A stretch of 64,000 nt of DNA from Montifringilla adamsi (lineage: Eukaryota; Chordata; Aves; Passeriformes; Passeridae): contig JAGGNK010012559.1 of NCBI GenBank assembly GCA_017590115.1, positions 5,398,818-5,462,817 of the forward strand. The letters run 5' to 3'. Below the pieces are notes generated by a model. It was not told the origin of the DNA, did no database searches, and saw only the letters and a program-made list of their open reading frames with translations. Shown here piece after piece: positions 1-12,435 of the stretch (the stretch's first letter is position 1; each line of letters starts with the position of its first letter). Position numbers and translations under genes: made by a program.

Positions 1-3000
1 CCATCCCCCGGGGTGGCTCCCGTCCTCAGCCTGTTGCTGGTTCCTCCTCTGCGGGTGCTTGGGGTGGGATAAATGCGCGATTCCGTCGGATTCCGTGCTG
101 GAGGAGTGGGGAAAATAACAATTTCGGGGTTGTTCTGCACATCCTGGGCTTCTGGAACCCCCCCAGGTTTACCCCGAGGAACCCGTGGCATCAGGATGCT
201 GCTGTGTGTGCCCGTTCTCTGCCAGCCTGGGATGTTGCTGAGCTCTCTGAAAGCCAAAAATATCCCCAATTATTCATGCAGAAAGTTCAGCCAAGCGGCC
301 CGAGCTGGAGCAGGCACGGGAGGGATGCTGAGCAGCTTCCACGCTCGGAATTCCTGATCTGCAGCTCGCTGCTGCATGCAGCCCTGCTCAGAGCCCACAT
401 CCTTGGTTACCTCCCTGCTGGATTCATCACCCTGGCAGGGAAAGGAAGTGAGAGGAGTGTGGCAGCTGAGGCTGGCAGGCACAAACCTCCTAATTCACAT
501 AATTGTGCTGAAAAAGGAGCTTTTGCTCCAGTGCCAGGCTTTAACCCCCTCTTAACCTGTGAGTAAAACACCAAGTAACATTTTTAATGGCTTCAGGAAG
601 ATTTGTTGTATGGGAAAGCTGGAACAGGGGCCAGATGGATTTTTTTTTTTTTTTTTTTAAAGCACTCTCGGTTTTCTAAATAAAGTGGATCTGAAATAGC
701 AGGAGCAGCCAGCACGGGTTCTGGCGCAATGTCAGCAAGTATTGTTGGACTATAAACAGCTGAGATCTCTGTCCTGGCAGCTGCTGGGACCAGCAATAGC
801 TGTCTTGTGTTCATGGCTGCTCCTGACCACTGGCTAAATTCAGGCATTTGACTCCTGCCTTGCTTCAAATCATTCCTGCCTTGAGGAGCTGAACTGTTTA
901 AAAAAGAAAAAAAAAAAATTCTTTGGGCTTTTGGCAGATATAAACGTTGGAAATCATCCGGTAGCTGATCCCCTGAGATATTCCAGTGTCAGCTCAGAAA
1001 TAAACTGTGGTATGTTCCTAATTTAGTTGTCCCATCTTTATTTCTTTTGCCTGTAGAAACAGGAAGTAGCTGATGCAAATTCCGTGGTGCTGACAGCAGT
1101 GTGTCGGGCTCGGTGTGAGCAGAAGCGTAGGTTGGGCTTGCTTTGGCTATAAAACCAACATTTGTGTCTTCCAGAATGTCTAAGAAAGGGCTCAGGTTCA
1201 TGTGCTGTCTCAGGCAAGGAAATAATTTTCATTTTTGGTGTTTTTCTGAGGATTTGCTCGCTCTGAGGCTGGGACAGGCCAGCTCCTTGATGTTCCCCAA
1301 GCAGCAAGCTCCTCTTGCTGGGATGTGCAGGGTTTGGGGGAGCTGATGTTTTTTACCAATAAAATCATTTCCTTTTATTGCTCTGCTCAGCCTGTTTGTG
1401 GCACAGCGTGTCCAGAGCCGTGTTCCCAGGCTGTGATGGGAATAAAGGGCAGCTGATAGATGAACCAATGTGCTGTGAAAAGGAATGGCCCCTCTGGCCC
1501 TGGGTGAAGCTGTGTTTGCTGCTTCCGCTCCGCTGGTAATCAAAGTTCAATTGAATTTGAACAAGATTTAAATGTGCTGTGTTGTGGTCCTGGGAGGGAG
1601 AGCTGCATCTCCAGCCCTGCACAGGGAGCTGGAAAAGTCTCCTTCATCCCTCTGGATCACAGGGTGATGTGCAGAGCAAAAATGACTCCTGGATGATCTG
1701 CAGAACAAAAAAAAAAAATTACTCTTGGATGGTCTGTGTGTCTCATCTTCCTCTTCAGAGAAGGGAAGCGAGATCTGATAATTTGCACTGAGACCTGTGA
1801 AGTCAATTTGTCACTTTCTGTGGAATTATTTTACATTCAAACAGGCCAGCAGACAAAACGCTGTCTGGGTGCAGTCGGGGCAGCTCCGCTGGGTGGTTGT
1901 TTTTATTTTCCTTGCTGAGTGGTAATCTCTGGGTGGCAATCTCTGATTTAGTTACAGCTCAGTCTTTTTATTTCCCTCCTTGTGGGTATCCAGGCAGCAG
2001 AAATAGCTGCATCCACAGGGCAAAGAGCACAGGGAGGGTGAGTCAAGAGGAGGGACTGAGATCCAGGACTTTGGGTTGCCTGCACTTAGCTCTCATTTTG
2101 CTGCCAATTTACCACCTGACTTATCTTTTAAGTTGCTCTAATGCCACCCATTAAAAGGAAATTAAAACGAGTTCACCATCTGCCTGTCAGCAGCAGGTTT
2201 GCAGAGCTGGTGTGGGGCACTGGGAGCTGATGGCTCAGGAAAAACAAGGCAGGACTTGTCAATTGGAAAGGGAGGATTCGAGTCCCAAGGAACTCGGTGA
2301 TTTTGAGACATTAATCCCACCCAGAGCCCAGGGGATGTGCTCCTCCAGCAGCTTCCTTTGCTGCCGGGGGTAGCAAGCAGTTTTCCATCTGGATTTTCTG
2401 CCCGGTAATCCTGATCCCAGCTGCAGTTTGCCACTGCCGGGGGTAGGAAGCAGTTTTCCATCTGGATTTTCTGCCCGGTAATCCTGATCCCAGCTGCAGT
2501 TTGCCACTGGGGCTGATCAGATTAGAGCCTGGCCTGGAATGCGCCGGGGATCAGCGCTGCAGAGCAGGGCTTTGTGTGTGCCCTTCCCTGTGGCACAGCC
2601 ACCCTGGCAGGTGGCTCTTTTGGGGAATGGGAAAAATAAGTATTTTATGGTCGGCTTTTCACAAATATTAAAATGAATATTGTATGTGTTGTGTTAGAAA
2701 GTTATGCTGTGTTAATTTTTCTTTCTATTTATACTGCTATTTCCATAACCATTTTATTACTGTTAAATTTTAACATTTTTAAACCAAGCGCTTGGTGTTT
2801 TTCCCAGGGGCAGAGCCCACACCGTGTGAGCGCGCTGGCAGCGGGGGCGGCAGAGCCAGCCCTGCTCTCTCCTGCCTGCTCTGTGCTCTTTCTGCAGGGC
2901 TCAGAATTAAAAGAAGCAGAGCTCTTCATTGCTCTGATGACTGACGAGGAGTTTCAGCTTCTCTGGACTCTTTTTTTTAGTGTGGATCTGGAAGCCATCC

Positions 3001-4278
3001 AGTCGGGTTTTGTGTGCAGAGTGTCCCCTGGCTCAGCGGGGACAGAGGAGGAAGCCGCTGCTCTTCCTCCTGGCCTCTCTCCTGCTGCAAGCAGGCAGAA
3101 AAGGGGTGGAAAAAGGCCTTGTTTGTCTTGTGACATCAGTGCTGGGCTCGTGACTAATGCTGGATCTGCCCCACATCCTCTGGAAATGAGGTGAAAACGT
3201 GCACTTTGAAGCAGCGGGGCTGAGAGGGCTTGTGAACAAAAGCAAAACTCCAGTAAGAACTTGAGGTTTCCTCTCAGAGGGGATCCAGTGTCTGCTCAGC
3301 TGAGCGAACCCTGCCTTCCTCCTGGAGCATTCTAGGGATGTTTTGGGAAGGATCCCCTCTTCCAGGCAGGGGTTTGAGCTTCTGCAGGCTGCAGCAACCC
3401 CTTCAGAAGGAAGCTGTGTCCAGGCCACCGTGGTGATTCATGCTGTAAAATCTTTTGATGAGTGGTGATAAGATAAAAATGCCCTTGGTGACTTTGCTGC
3501 TCCCTCCCTGCATTCCCTGGGCATTACTCTGTTGAGAGCATGACCTGTCTTGTTGCTTGGTGCAAAGCAGTAATTAATGGAAAGTTTATGTGACTTTTAA
3601 GACTTTTTCCAGATGACATGCAGCAAATGGTTTGCGTGCCTGGGCCTCTTTCCTGTGTGGTGGCTGCAGAGGAGGCTCTGCAGAGCTGCAGAGGAAGAAC
3701 AGGGGCTGTTGTTGCAGAAGCAGCTCTCAGCTCGTGCAGCTGCTCCCCTTGGTGTGTGCCAGGGTGGCTCAGGCTCTGTGCTGGGGTGATCCTGAGCTCA
3801 CAGATGCTCCTGGGAGCAGTTCAGGACTCCAGGAGGTCCTTGCAGATGCATTTGGAGATTCAAACCCGGTGGTTTTCACCGTGAGCTCCCAGCAAAGCAG
3901 TTGAGCTGTGTGGTCACAGCTGGGACTTTGGCCAGGAGCTGACTGCAGTGAGAACCTGGGCAGACCTTTGTGTCACTGAGTGGTGTCACTACGAGGTTAG
4001 AAAGTGGAAGTTTTATGTCCTTACACATGTAAGGAGTCCTTAAAATGGAATAGAAACTATTAAGGAGCGAGTGTGGCAACAGCAAGAGGCTGTTGTGTAA
4101 CCCTGCTGTCTTTGCTAATGTCAGGGTACACCGCTGGCCATCCTCAGGGTGCAGAGCTGGGCAGGAATGATTCTCCTGGAACTGGTAGAGCTTGTACCAG
4201 ACAGCCAAAAACCCTCTGTGGCACGTGGGGATGGAGGTAATTGTCTCCTGTCCGTGCAGGTTGTGGACAGCAGCAGAC
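1..4278 (+). other. CAP1: CAP1 5' region, non-coding
   Basis: No coding exon is recognisable here on either strand; open frames are short and look like no protein family I know. The stretch most likely holds the first intron(s) and perhaps untranslated exon(s) of CAP1. A good splice acceptor (CAG at 4257-4259) precedes the exon carrying the start codon, which shows that the 5'UTR begins further upstream. The promoter itself was not identified and may lie off the left edge. Confidence 0.6.
2362..2507. repeat. 73-bp tandem duplication
   Basis: Two nearly identical 73-bp copies lie head to tail (about 2362-2434 and 2435-2507), both beginning around TGCCGGGGGTAG and running through TTTTCCATCTGGATTTTC. 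They differ at only a few bases, so this is a recent local duplication within the non-coding CAP1 5' region. Confidence 0.85.
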
Positions 4279-7200
4279 ATGGAGAGGCTGGTGGAGCGGT
4301 TGGAGAAGGCTGTGGAGCGCCTGGAGAACGTGTGCCAAGGCCCTGGCATGTGTGGAGATGCCTCTGCCAAAGGTGAGAGGCCCAGAGCACCTCCCAGGCA
4401 GTGCCAGCAGCCGTGCAGAGCTGGCACAGGGCTCACTCTGAGGGAGCCAGGCTGGAGGGGGCTGTCCTGTGGAGATAAAACCTCTGTGGCTGCAGCACTT
4501 CCTCAGCTCTGGGCTCAGCCTGCTGCAGGTGGGAGGTGCAGCCGGGGCTGTGGCAGCCTGTGGGGTGCTCCTGGTGATCCCTGTGCTCTGGTTTTTCCCA
4601 CAGGAGTGGCTCAGTACGTGCAGGCTTTCGATGCCCTTCTGTCCGGGCCAGTGGCCGAGTACACCAAGATCAGCAGAGAAGTTGGTGGGGATGTGCAGAA
4701 GCACGTAAGGACTCCTGTTCCCCTCTGCTCTAGGGGTGCTGCCTCTGCTTAGGGCTGGAAGGGCCAAATTTGCTGTCAGAGTCTGCATTCCTCTAGCACT
4801 GTATCCCAGGACCTTTAGAATCCCTGAGGATTCAAAGCAGATGCCCAGATAACCTCCAGGTTGGCACCTACACACTCAGGGTGAATCAAACCTTCTCCTG
4901 GAAATCCTTGAGAGCCTGGCTGTGTACAGACCTTGGGGCAGGCCTTTAGGAGGCCTGAGAGCTGCCCAGCCCTGGGCTGTGATGCTCTGGTGAGGCTCCT
5001 TTGGGATTGGGTTCCTCCAGGAATGTGCTGTGGGGTCAGTGTGGCAGGTTCCTCACAGCTGGGGTGATTTGTTGATGTGGCACAAAGGAATCTCCCTCAT
5101 GTTTGTGTCTGTCCTTAGGCTGAGATGGTCCATGCAGGCTTGATGAGCGAGAGGGCTCTTCTGGTGGTGGCATCTCAGCACCAGCAGCCAGCAGAGGTGA
5201 GTGTCCCCAGTCCTCCTCCAGTTCCTCTTTTGGCCCAGCTGTGACAGCCCAGGTTCCCCCAACACTCACAACCACCCCTGACCCCGAGGGCAGAGGTTTC
5301 TGACCAGGGATTTCCCACACTCTGAAGGCATGAACTGCTCTGGGTGCTCCCCAGTACTGGGCAGAACCCTGGATGTTGGTTCTGGGAGCTGCAGAATTGG
5401 CATTTCCCAGTTGTGACAGCAGCAAGTGCTGTGGAGCTGTCAGAGCAGCCTGGGCTGTCAGCTCACAGCCTCTGTCTCCGGTTTCACCTGGCACCAGCTC
5501 TGCTCAATCACTGCTCCCTGAGAACCTGCAGACAGGATCTCGTCTGAGCCAGGAGCCACCCTGGGATTTGTGTAGCTCCTGCTTTTCATTATGTGATGCT
5601 CAGAGACTTTCAGGCATCAAACTCCTCCAGGAGCAGAGCAGACACTTGTCTCTGCTGAATGGCCTCTGAATAATGGCTGGGCTTTTAGGATTGATTTGTC
5701 CTTAGCAGGTAATTTAACACTTTACCGTGGGCTGCTGCTTCTCAGCAGGATGTGTGGCTGAGAATCTGATCCTGAATGCATTGGCTTTTCCCTGCTGAGA
5801 ACTGGTTTTTTTCCTGAGCAACAGGATCCCACCTTGCTTTTCTTTGCAGTTATTATCTCAGTGGTGGCTTCTACTGTTACATTGTGGGAGCTGGATTTCT
5901 GTGCTCCTTTCCTATTCACTGCAAAATAGATCTGCATCTTTTTCCCCAAAATCAGCGTTGGAGGGTTGTTATGTTCCACCAGGCTTGCTGGGGTGCAGCT
6001 CTGTGCAACCTCTAGCCTGAGAACCTGCTTACAAATCCCACGGACACGTTATTTAAATAAAGGATTATGAACAAAGAACAGCCTTAATCTAGGGTAGCTC
6101 TTTGTGCAGGTTGTCTGGCAGGAGTCTAATTCTGGAGCAGCCAGTTTAAAATGCAAAATGTGTGAACTCTCAGTGCTTGTGCTGAAGAATTTCCCCATCC
6201 TGTGACTGGAATGTGATGCTGGGCTGGAGCTTCTGAAAGTGTGGCCTGGCCAGCGGTGCTTGGGACCTCTCAGTTTTCATCTAAACAGAGGAAAGAGCAG
6301 CAAAAGCAGAAGCTGAGGCTTTGGAAAGCAAGTTTTGCCCAAATTTGTCCCTCTCTGCTGCCACCAGCAGGAGATTCTCCGATGCTAAAGGAAGGAAAAG
6401 TTGTCTCAGAGACATCTCTGGAAACATGGAATTGGCTCTTTGCTGTGCTCTGACCCCAGAGCACTTCTGGCACTTCCAGTCAGCATTCCAAGGGAACAGC
6501 ACACAGGAACAAATTTTTACCATCCAAATACTCGAGAAATAACTAGAATCCTCAAATTTGGCTTGAATGGGGGTGACTTTTGAACTTGCTGGGACTCTGG
6601 CTGTGGGACAGGCTGTAGGAGCCAAACCTGCCCAGCACCCCTTTCTCCAAGGGTTCATGGAGGAGAGGAAAAATTTAACAAACTGTGTTGGAACAAAAGA
6701 ACCCAGGAAAGGCAAATGCTATTTCTGTCCTCGTTACTAACAAGCTTTGTCAGTGTCTCCTGGATTGAACATGAGTCACAGTTCTTGGCGTTCTCCCACG
6801 GCGCCGATCCGGTGGGAGCAATGACTTCAGCTGGAGGAGCTGGGCTGTGGGACCAGGAGAGGCCAGGCCTGGACAGGAGCTGCAGCAGTCACTGGTGCCA
6901 GTTGGAATCTTGTTCCGAGTCAGCATCACCTCAGCTGTGCAGCCATTCCAGAGCCCTGCTAATTAATCTCCCTAATTGTTGCTGTCCCTGTGTGTCGTTG
7001 TGCAGAACGCCTTCTCAGACCTTCTCAAGCCCATCTCGGAGCAGATCCAGGCTGTGCAGAATTTCAGGGAGAAGAACCGTGGCAGCAAACTGTTCAACCA
7101 CTTATCAGCAGTCAGTGAGAGCATCCCTGCCTTGGGCTGGGTGGCCATGGTAAGGACTCCATGGGCAGGGTGTAGTTATGATATTTTATGAAAAATCCTT

Positions 7201-10200
7201 TGCTAGGATTTTTTTCTCCTGAGGAGCCTCAGGAAAGAAATGTAAACAATAACTATCTGCTGCTGTGGAATGCAACAGGTGCATCTGTGATTAGTGCATG
7301 TTAATTGTTTCTAATTAATGGCCAATCACAGTCAGCTGGCTCAGACTCTCTGAGAGTCACAAGCCTTTGTTATTCCATTGCATTCTTGTTCTTTCTAGCC
7401 TTCTCATGAATCCTTTTCTCTCTCTTCTTTTTAATATAGTTTTAGTATATAATTTTAATATAATATATATCTTAAAATAATAAATCAGCCTTCTGAAACG
7501 TAAAGTCAAGATTCTTTTCTCCTCACACAAAGCATCAAACCATAGGCAGGGCTTTTCCTCGGGCTGCTGGGAGAGCCTGGCTCCTGGTGGGCTGCTCAGT
7601 GCCAACGTGTTCTCTCTGCTCTAGGCTCCAAAGCCTGGTCCTTACGTGAAGGAGATGACTGATGCTGCCATGTTTTACACCAACCGGATCCTCAAGGAGT
7701 ACAAGGATGTGTAAGTTCAGCTTTTCTCTTCGGGGTGGCTGAGCTTGACCAGCTGGGGCTGCTCCAGCGTCTGCCCACAGCCCTTTCCTCAGCCTTTAAT
7801 TCCTCCTCTTTGCCTTCTCAGAGATAAAAAACAAGTGGACTGGGTGAAAGCTTACCTGAGCATCTGGACAGAGCTGCAGGCCTACATCAAAGAGTACCAC
7901 ACCACGGGGCTGACCTGGAGCAAAACAGTGAGTGCTGGCTGCAGCAGGGAGCCCGGGGTCGCCGCGGCGGGAGCCGAGCCCGTGCCACTTCCTTCCCTCT
8001 TCTCTGCTCTTCCAGGGTCCTGTAGCCACAGCAGGGGCTAAAGCACCTCCTGCCCCCCCGGCTGGGCTTGCACCCCCACCTCCAGGGCCTCCCCCTCCTC
8101 CTGCCCCCGCGAGCTCCAGCGCAGACGACTCGGCCTCGCGCTCGGCGCTCTTCGCGCAGATCAACCGGGGAGAAGGGATCACCTCGGGTACGTCAGGGGC
8201 TCAGGGAGGGAGGGACTGCTCTGCTGCTGCTCCTGCTGCTGCTGCTCCTTGTTTTCCTGCTGCCCCTCAATGCAACTGCTTAAAGAGGGCATAAAAACCC
8301 AGCCTGGGGTTGGTGCTTTCCCAGGGACAAAGGGAGCGCTTCTGGGGGAGAATTGTCACCCTCATCTGGCAGGTGGAGCAAGGCATGAACTTCCAGCTCT
8401 AAATCCCTGAGGCTGAGCCCTTTGGTTGCCTGTATCTTTCTGGTACAAAAAGCAGCTTTCTGGTACAATTTGGCAGCTGTTGTTTGCACAGAATTTTTCC
8501 CTTTTTTGTGTTACCTGGTGAGCACGTCAGTTCACGAGGTGCTGGGCTCGGGGCTTTTTCCAGCTGCAGAGTGGAAGAGCTGGCACACTCTGGTTCTGTG
8601 GTTCACGTTGTGTTCTTGTCAATATTGCACCAGCATTTCCTGCTTCCTCCTTCCCTTCCTGTCACTCACACTTGGGCTCAACTTAGCCCCAGTCTCAGGA
8701 GTTTATTTGTGTTTTGACAAGTGTTATCTTGACTGGTGTAACCACTGCCTGGTGTTTGGGGAGCTGCATTTCTGGAGGGGAGCTGGCTCTCAGGTTTGCC
8801 TTCTCTTGCAGGCTTAAGGCACGTCTCAGATGACATGAAAACCCACAAGAATCCAGCCCTGAAGAACCAAGGGGGCCCTGTGAGAACTGGCCCCAAACCT
8901 TTCACTGCTCCCAAACCTGCCTGTAATGCTAATCCCTCCCCAAAGGCACCTCCATTGCTAGAATTAGAAGGCAAAAAGTGGAGAGTGGTGAGTGCCTGGT
9001 GCTGGCAGGAGTGGGTTGGAGGGATGGGAGCTTTGGAGAAGCAAAGGGGGCACTTCTGGAGAACTTCCTCCTAAGAGGCACCAGCCTGAAGGCACCTGCT
9101 TGTTTTTAAAGGGGATTTTCATGGATTAATTGCTCTGCATTCAGAAAATGAAGGGTGTTTCCCCTGCCTTTTCAGGAAAACCAGGAGAATGCCACTAACC
9201 TGGTCATCAGTGACACAGAGTTGAAGCAGGTAGCCTATGTTTTCAAGTGCACAAACAGCACACTCCAAATCAAAGGCAAGATCAACTCCATCACCCTCGG
9301 TGAGTGGGGAGAGCCCTGAAAGCTGCTCCTGCCTGCTGGTGTGTGTGCAGGAGCTGGAGCCTCCAAAATCTGTGCCCTGATCTGCTTTTCTTTGCAGATA
9401 ACTGCAAGAAGCTGGGTCTGGTGTTTGATGATGTGGTGGGCATTGTGGAGATCATCAACAGCAGGGATGTTAAAGTTCAGGTGAGTGGCCTGTTCTCTCT
9501 CCTGGCTCTGGAGCAGTTGTATTTCCAGACCAGGAGTGTGCAGCTGTGGAGAATGCCCATGAAACACCATCTGTGCCTTGGGAAAGGGCTGAAATTTGTG
9601 TCTTTGAGCTGTTTCAGGGTTTGGGTAGAAAGCACATTTGGCTGCCAAAGCAGGAGGCCAGCAGCAGGTTTTATTCCAGTTCAGTGTGGGCATCTGGTTT
9701 GGGAAGGTCAGTTTACCCAGTGCTGGCTCAAGTTTTGTTCTAAAGAGGTCAGAACATGAAACTGGGGAAAATTGCAAACAAAAACTTTGGATTTCTGCTA
9801 AAGGTGGGAATACATGAATCAAGGGGAGGGCTTGGACTCAAACCTCTTGCCTTGAAAGAAAACACACCAAAAAAAATGCTGTGGCTGTCCAGTTTCAACT
9901 AATTCTGCTCCGGCCCTGCCAGGTCATGGGTAAAGTGCCAACAATTTCCATCAACAAGACAGATGGGTGCCACGTGTACCTGAGCAAGAGCTCCCTCGAC
10001 TGCGAGATCGTCAGTGCCAAGTCCTCGGAGATGAACGTGCTCATCCCCACCGAGGGGGGCGACTTTGTAAGTGCTGCTTGGGAATCCTCCTGCAGCCCTG
10101 CTGGGGCTGGGGGCTGCAGGGGCTGTGCCTTGATAAAGCCCTGCAGGGAGGGTTGGTTACAGTAGGGAAAAGTTGGTGGAGTTTGGGGGTTGTGGGTGGT

Positions 10201-10470
10201 GATCTGATTTATGAAAATAGCAAAAGAAAATATCTGTGAATAAGATTATTGCTGGTTTGTGAGAGCTGCTTCTTCCTCAGGATCTTTTGGGGGCAAGAGA
10301 AAAGAAATGCCTGAAGCAGTGGGAGTGGCTACTAATCTCAGCCATAAAGTGATTTTTGACAACAGCTTTCTGTTTTTACCCTCCAGACTGAATTCCCTGT
10401 CCCAGAACAGTTCAAGACAGTGTGGAACGGTCAGAAGTTGGTTACCACTGTGACAGAAATTGCTGGCTAA
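4279..10470 (+). CDS. CAP1: Adenylyl cyclase-associated protein 1 (CAP1)
   Basis: Twelve coding exons: 4279-4372, 4604-4704, 5119-5196, 7006-7149, 7625-7710, 7822-7927, 8016-8187, 8812-8987, 9176-9299, 9398-9480, 9923-10066, 10387-10470. They give 463 aa (human 475). CAP1 is a cytosolic actin regulator that works with cofilin to disassemble filaments and recharge G-actin with ATP. Visible domains in order: an N-terminal oligomerisation helix ([13 protein letters not shown]), the helical folded domain (VQAFDALL through [11 protein letters not shown]), a proline-rich P1 tract with [13 protein letters not shown], a WH2-like segment ([13 protein letters not shown]), and the C-terminal beta-helix CARP domain ending VTTVTEIAG. 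The start is the Met equivalent to human Met4; the codon aligned with human Met1 reads GCA here. G at -3 and +4 is a strong context. It converges on PPT1. Confidence 0.97.
7179..7534. mobile_element. LTR-like interspersed repeat, copy 1
   Basis: This AT-rich element of about 355 bp lies in CAP1 intron 4. A second copy at 18530-18864 shares almost its full length, from TATTTTATGAAAAATCC to CTCCTCACACAAAGCA. It carries a CCAAT box (GGCCAATCAC) followed by an AATAAA-type signal (AATAATAAATCAG), the order expected in a retroviral LTR. No internal retroviral sequence flanks it, so a solo LTR is likely. I recognise the style from passerine ERV LTRs but cannot name the family. Confidence 0.65.
8218..8247 (+). 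repeat. Interrupted CTG microsatellite
   Basis: A run of CTG triplets broken by a TCC sits in CAP1 intron 7, just after the exon 7 splice donor. It is short and non-coding. Confidence 0.7.
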
Positions 10471-11726
10471 GCCGAAAAGCTCCAAGGCTCACGCCCTCCC
10501 CTGGCCCTGCTGTGGGACAAATCTGCTTTCAGATGATTCTCTTAGATTTCTTGTACCTTTCTGCTCTCAAACTGCTTCTCTTCTACCCGAGAGACACAGC
10601 TGCCTGCCATCACTGAGATTCCTCTGCCTGGGCCTTGGGGTAGGTGGCGGGGCAGTGGTTGTCACCTCTCTCAGCAGGAAGGTTTCTTTTTTTCTCTCCC
10701 CTTGTCCCATCTAACTGCACCAATCGATCAGAGTCTCGGTGAACTTCACAGCCAGTCCTGGCAGTTGGCTTTCAGAGTGTTGTTTTTGTATTGCCTTTAA
10801 GCAAAACTGTTCATGTGAGAGGAATGTTTTCCCCTTTTTAACGAGTGACAGTGTCTCTTGGAGGCCACAGCACCCAGCTGTCCTGGGGAGCTCCTGCAAG
10901 CTCCTCCAGCTCCCTGGAGGCAGCACAGGACATGGGAACGGTTTTGTCGGACCAAAGGCTGAGGACCTGGGCCAATTCCACCCTGATTTCTCTTCCATCA
11001 TTCCCACTAGCTCAGTGCATTCCTGATTGTGCCATGACAGGAGGCTTTCATGCCCCAGTGCCACAGGAAGGCTGCAGTGCTGTCACCACGGCCAGCCAGC
11101 AGCCTGGCTGGTAGCTTGGAGCTGAGCACCTCTCATTCCATGAGCCCTCCACCTTCACCAGGCAACCTTTGCCCCAGGGCTTCCTTCCTGGAGCAGCTGA
11201 GCTCGGGTTCAGTCTCCCAGGATGTTTTTTTTCTGAAGCTGTGCCCTTCCCCAGAGGAAGGAGCTCCTCCATTCCAGGTCAGTAGTGCAGAGCTGTAAAT
11301 ACCCCAGTTGGATCAAGTCGGTTCATCACTCTCTTCCTCATCTGCAATCAGCCCCCTCTGAATCCTCCCCCTTTTATCCCCCCTGTTGCTTGGCTCTTTA
11401 TTTTGGTGGAAGTTTGTAGCCTCTGTTCCAGGGCCCTGGAGCAGAGTGATGGATCACACAGTACTGTACTGACCCACAAAGGGAGCTGCACGTGCTTTGA
11501 CCTTCATTTTTCCAATGCCTCGGGTGGCATAAGCATATCTTAAATGCATTTCTTCTGTAAAGTGTCAATGTTCTTTTTCTCTAGTACAAAACTTAAAAAA
11601 AAAAAAAGAAAAATTATGCAAATTTTTTTTTTTTTATTTTGAAACTGTCCTGTGACTTGTACTTGTCTTCTCCTGAGGCTTGTGAAAAAAACCTTTCTTA
11701 TGTACTTAAAATTATACAGAAGATAG

Positions 11727-11732
11727 AATAAA
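11727..11732 (+). terminator. CAP1: CAP1 polyadenylation signal
   Basis: A canonical AATAAA lies about 1.26 kb after the CAP1 stop codon. The sequence between (10471-11726) holds no convincing ORF and includes A/T-rich tracts, as expected for the CAP1 3'UTR. It is the last plus-strand signal before the convergent PPT1 3' end. Confidence 0.7.
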
Positions 11733-11899
11733 GTTAATGCCAACTTGCTCATTACTGTGGCTCTTGTCTCTTTTTGGGGGCACACAGGAGCTCAGGCAGG
11801 ACAGGCTCCCCTCTCTGCCTGACCCTGCCTTGATTCCTTGGAATACTTCCCAGACTTTCCTCAGCTCCCCTCCAAACACAATCAGCAGTTATCCAAGCT

Positions 11900-11933
11900 T
11901 TTATTTAGTTGGTTAGATGGCAAATTCTTTATT
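11900..11933 (-). terminator. PPT1: PPT1 polyadenylation signals
   Basis: Two TTTATT motifs on the plus strand (11900-11905 and 11928-11933) read as AATAAA on the PPT1 strand. They give a PPT1 3'UTR of about 500-540 bases (to 12435). The gap to the CAP1 polyadenylation signal is under 200 bases, so the two mRNAs end almost back to back. Confidence 0.65.
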
Positions 11934-12435
11934 GATTTCAGTTGTACAAAAGAACATAAACCAAGCCATTAGTTGAAAACTGTTCAAGCTGTTAATACTG
12001 CTGAATTCCAAACCCTCTTTTTTTTTTTTTTATTTTCCCCAGAAACCCCTAAATTTGGCCTTTTCCCCCATCCTGAAGCATGGGCTGTAACATGATAGCC
12101 CTGCATACAGCCATGAGAGTTGCTGATCCCTGCACTGGTGAGCTGGGTTAATACTGCCAGAACAGTGTGCCCTGCAGGAGCAGGGGTGGAGAGCAGCTCT
12201 GGGAGCTGGGCTGGATTCACCAGGCCCTGTGTCAGAGGCAGGGCAAGGCTCAGCCCAGCTGGGAGTGCAGTTCCACCCTGGCAAACCCTGCTGAGCTAAA
12301 CCCTGCTGAGCTAAATCCCTCTGAGCTAAACCCCCCCTTGTTCCCCTCCCCAAATCCCTGCCTGCACCGAGGGCTGTGCACAGTGGCTGGTGTTAGTTCC
12401 AGTGAAAAACCCTGCCCAGGGCTCCCGGGGGGGCT

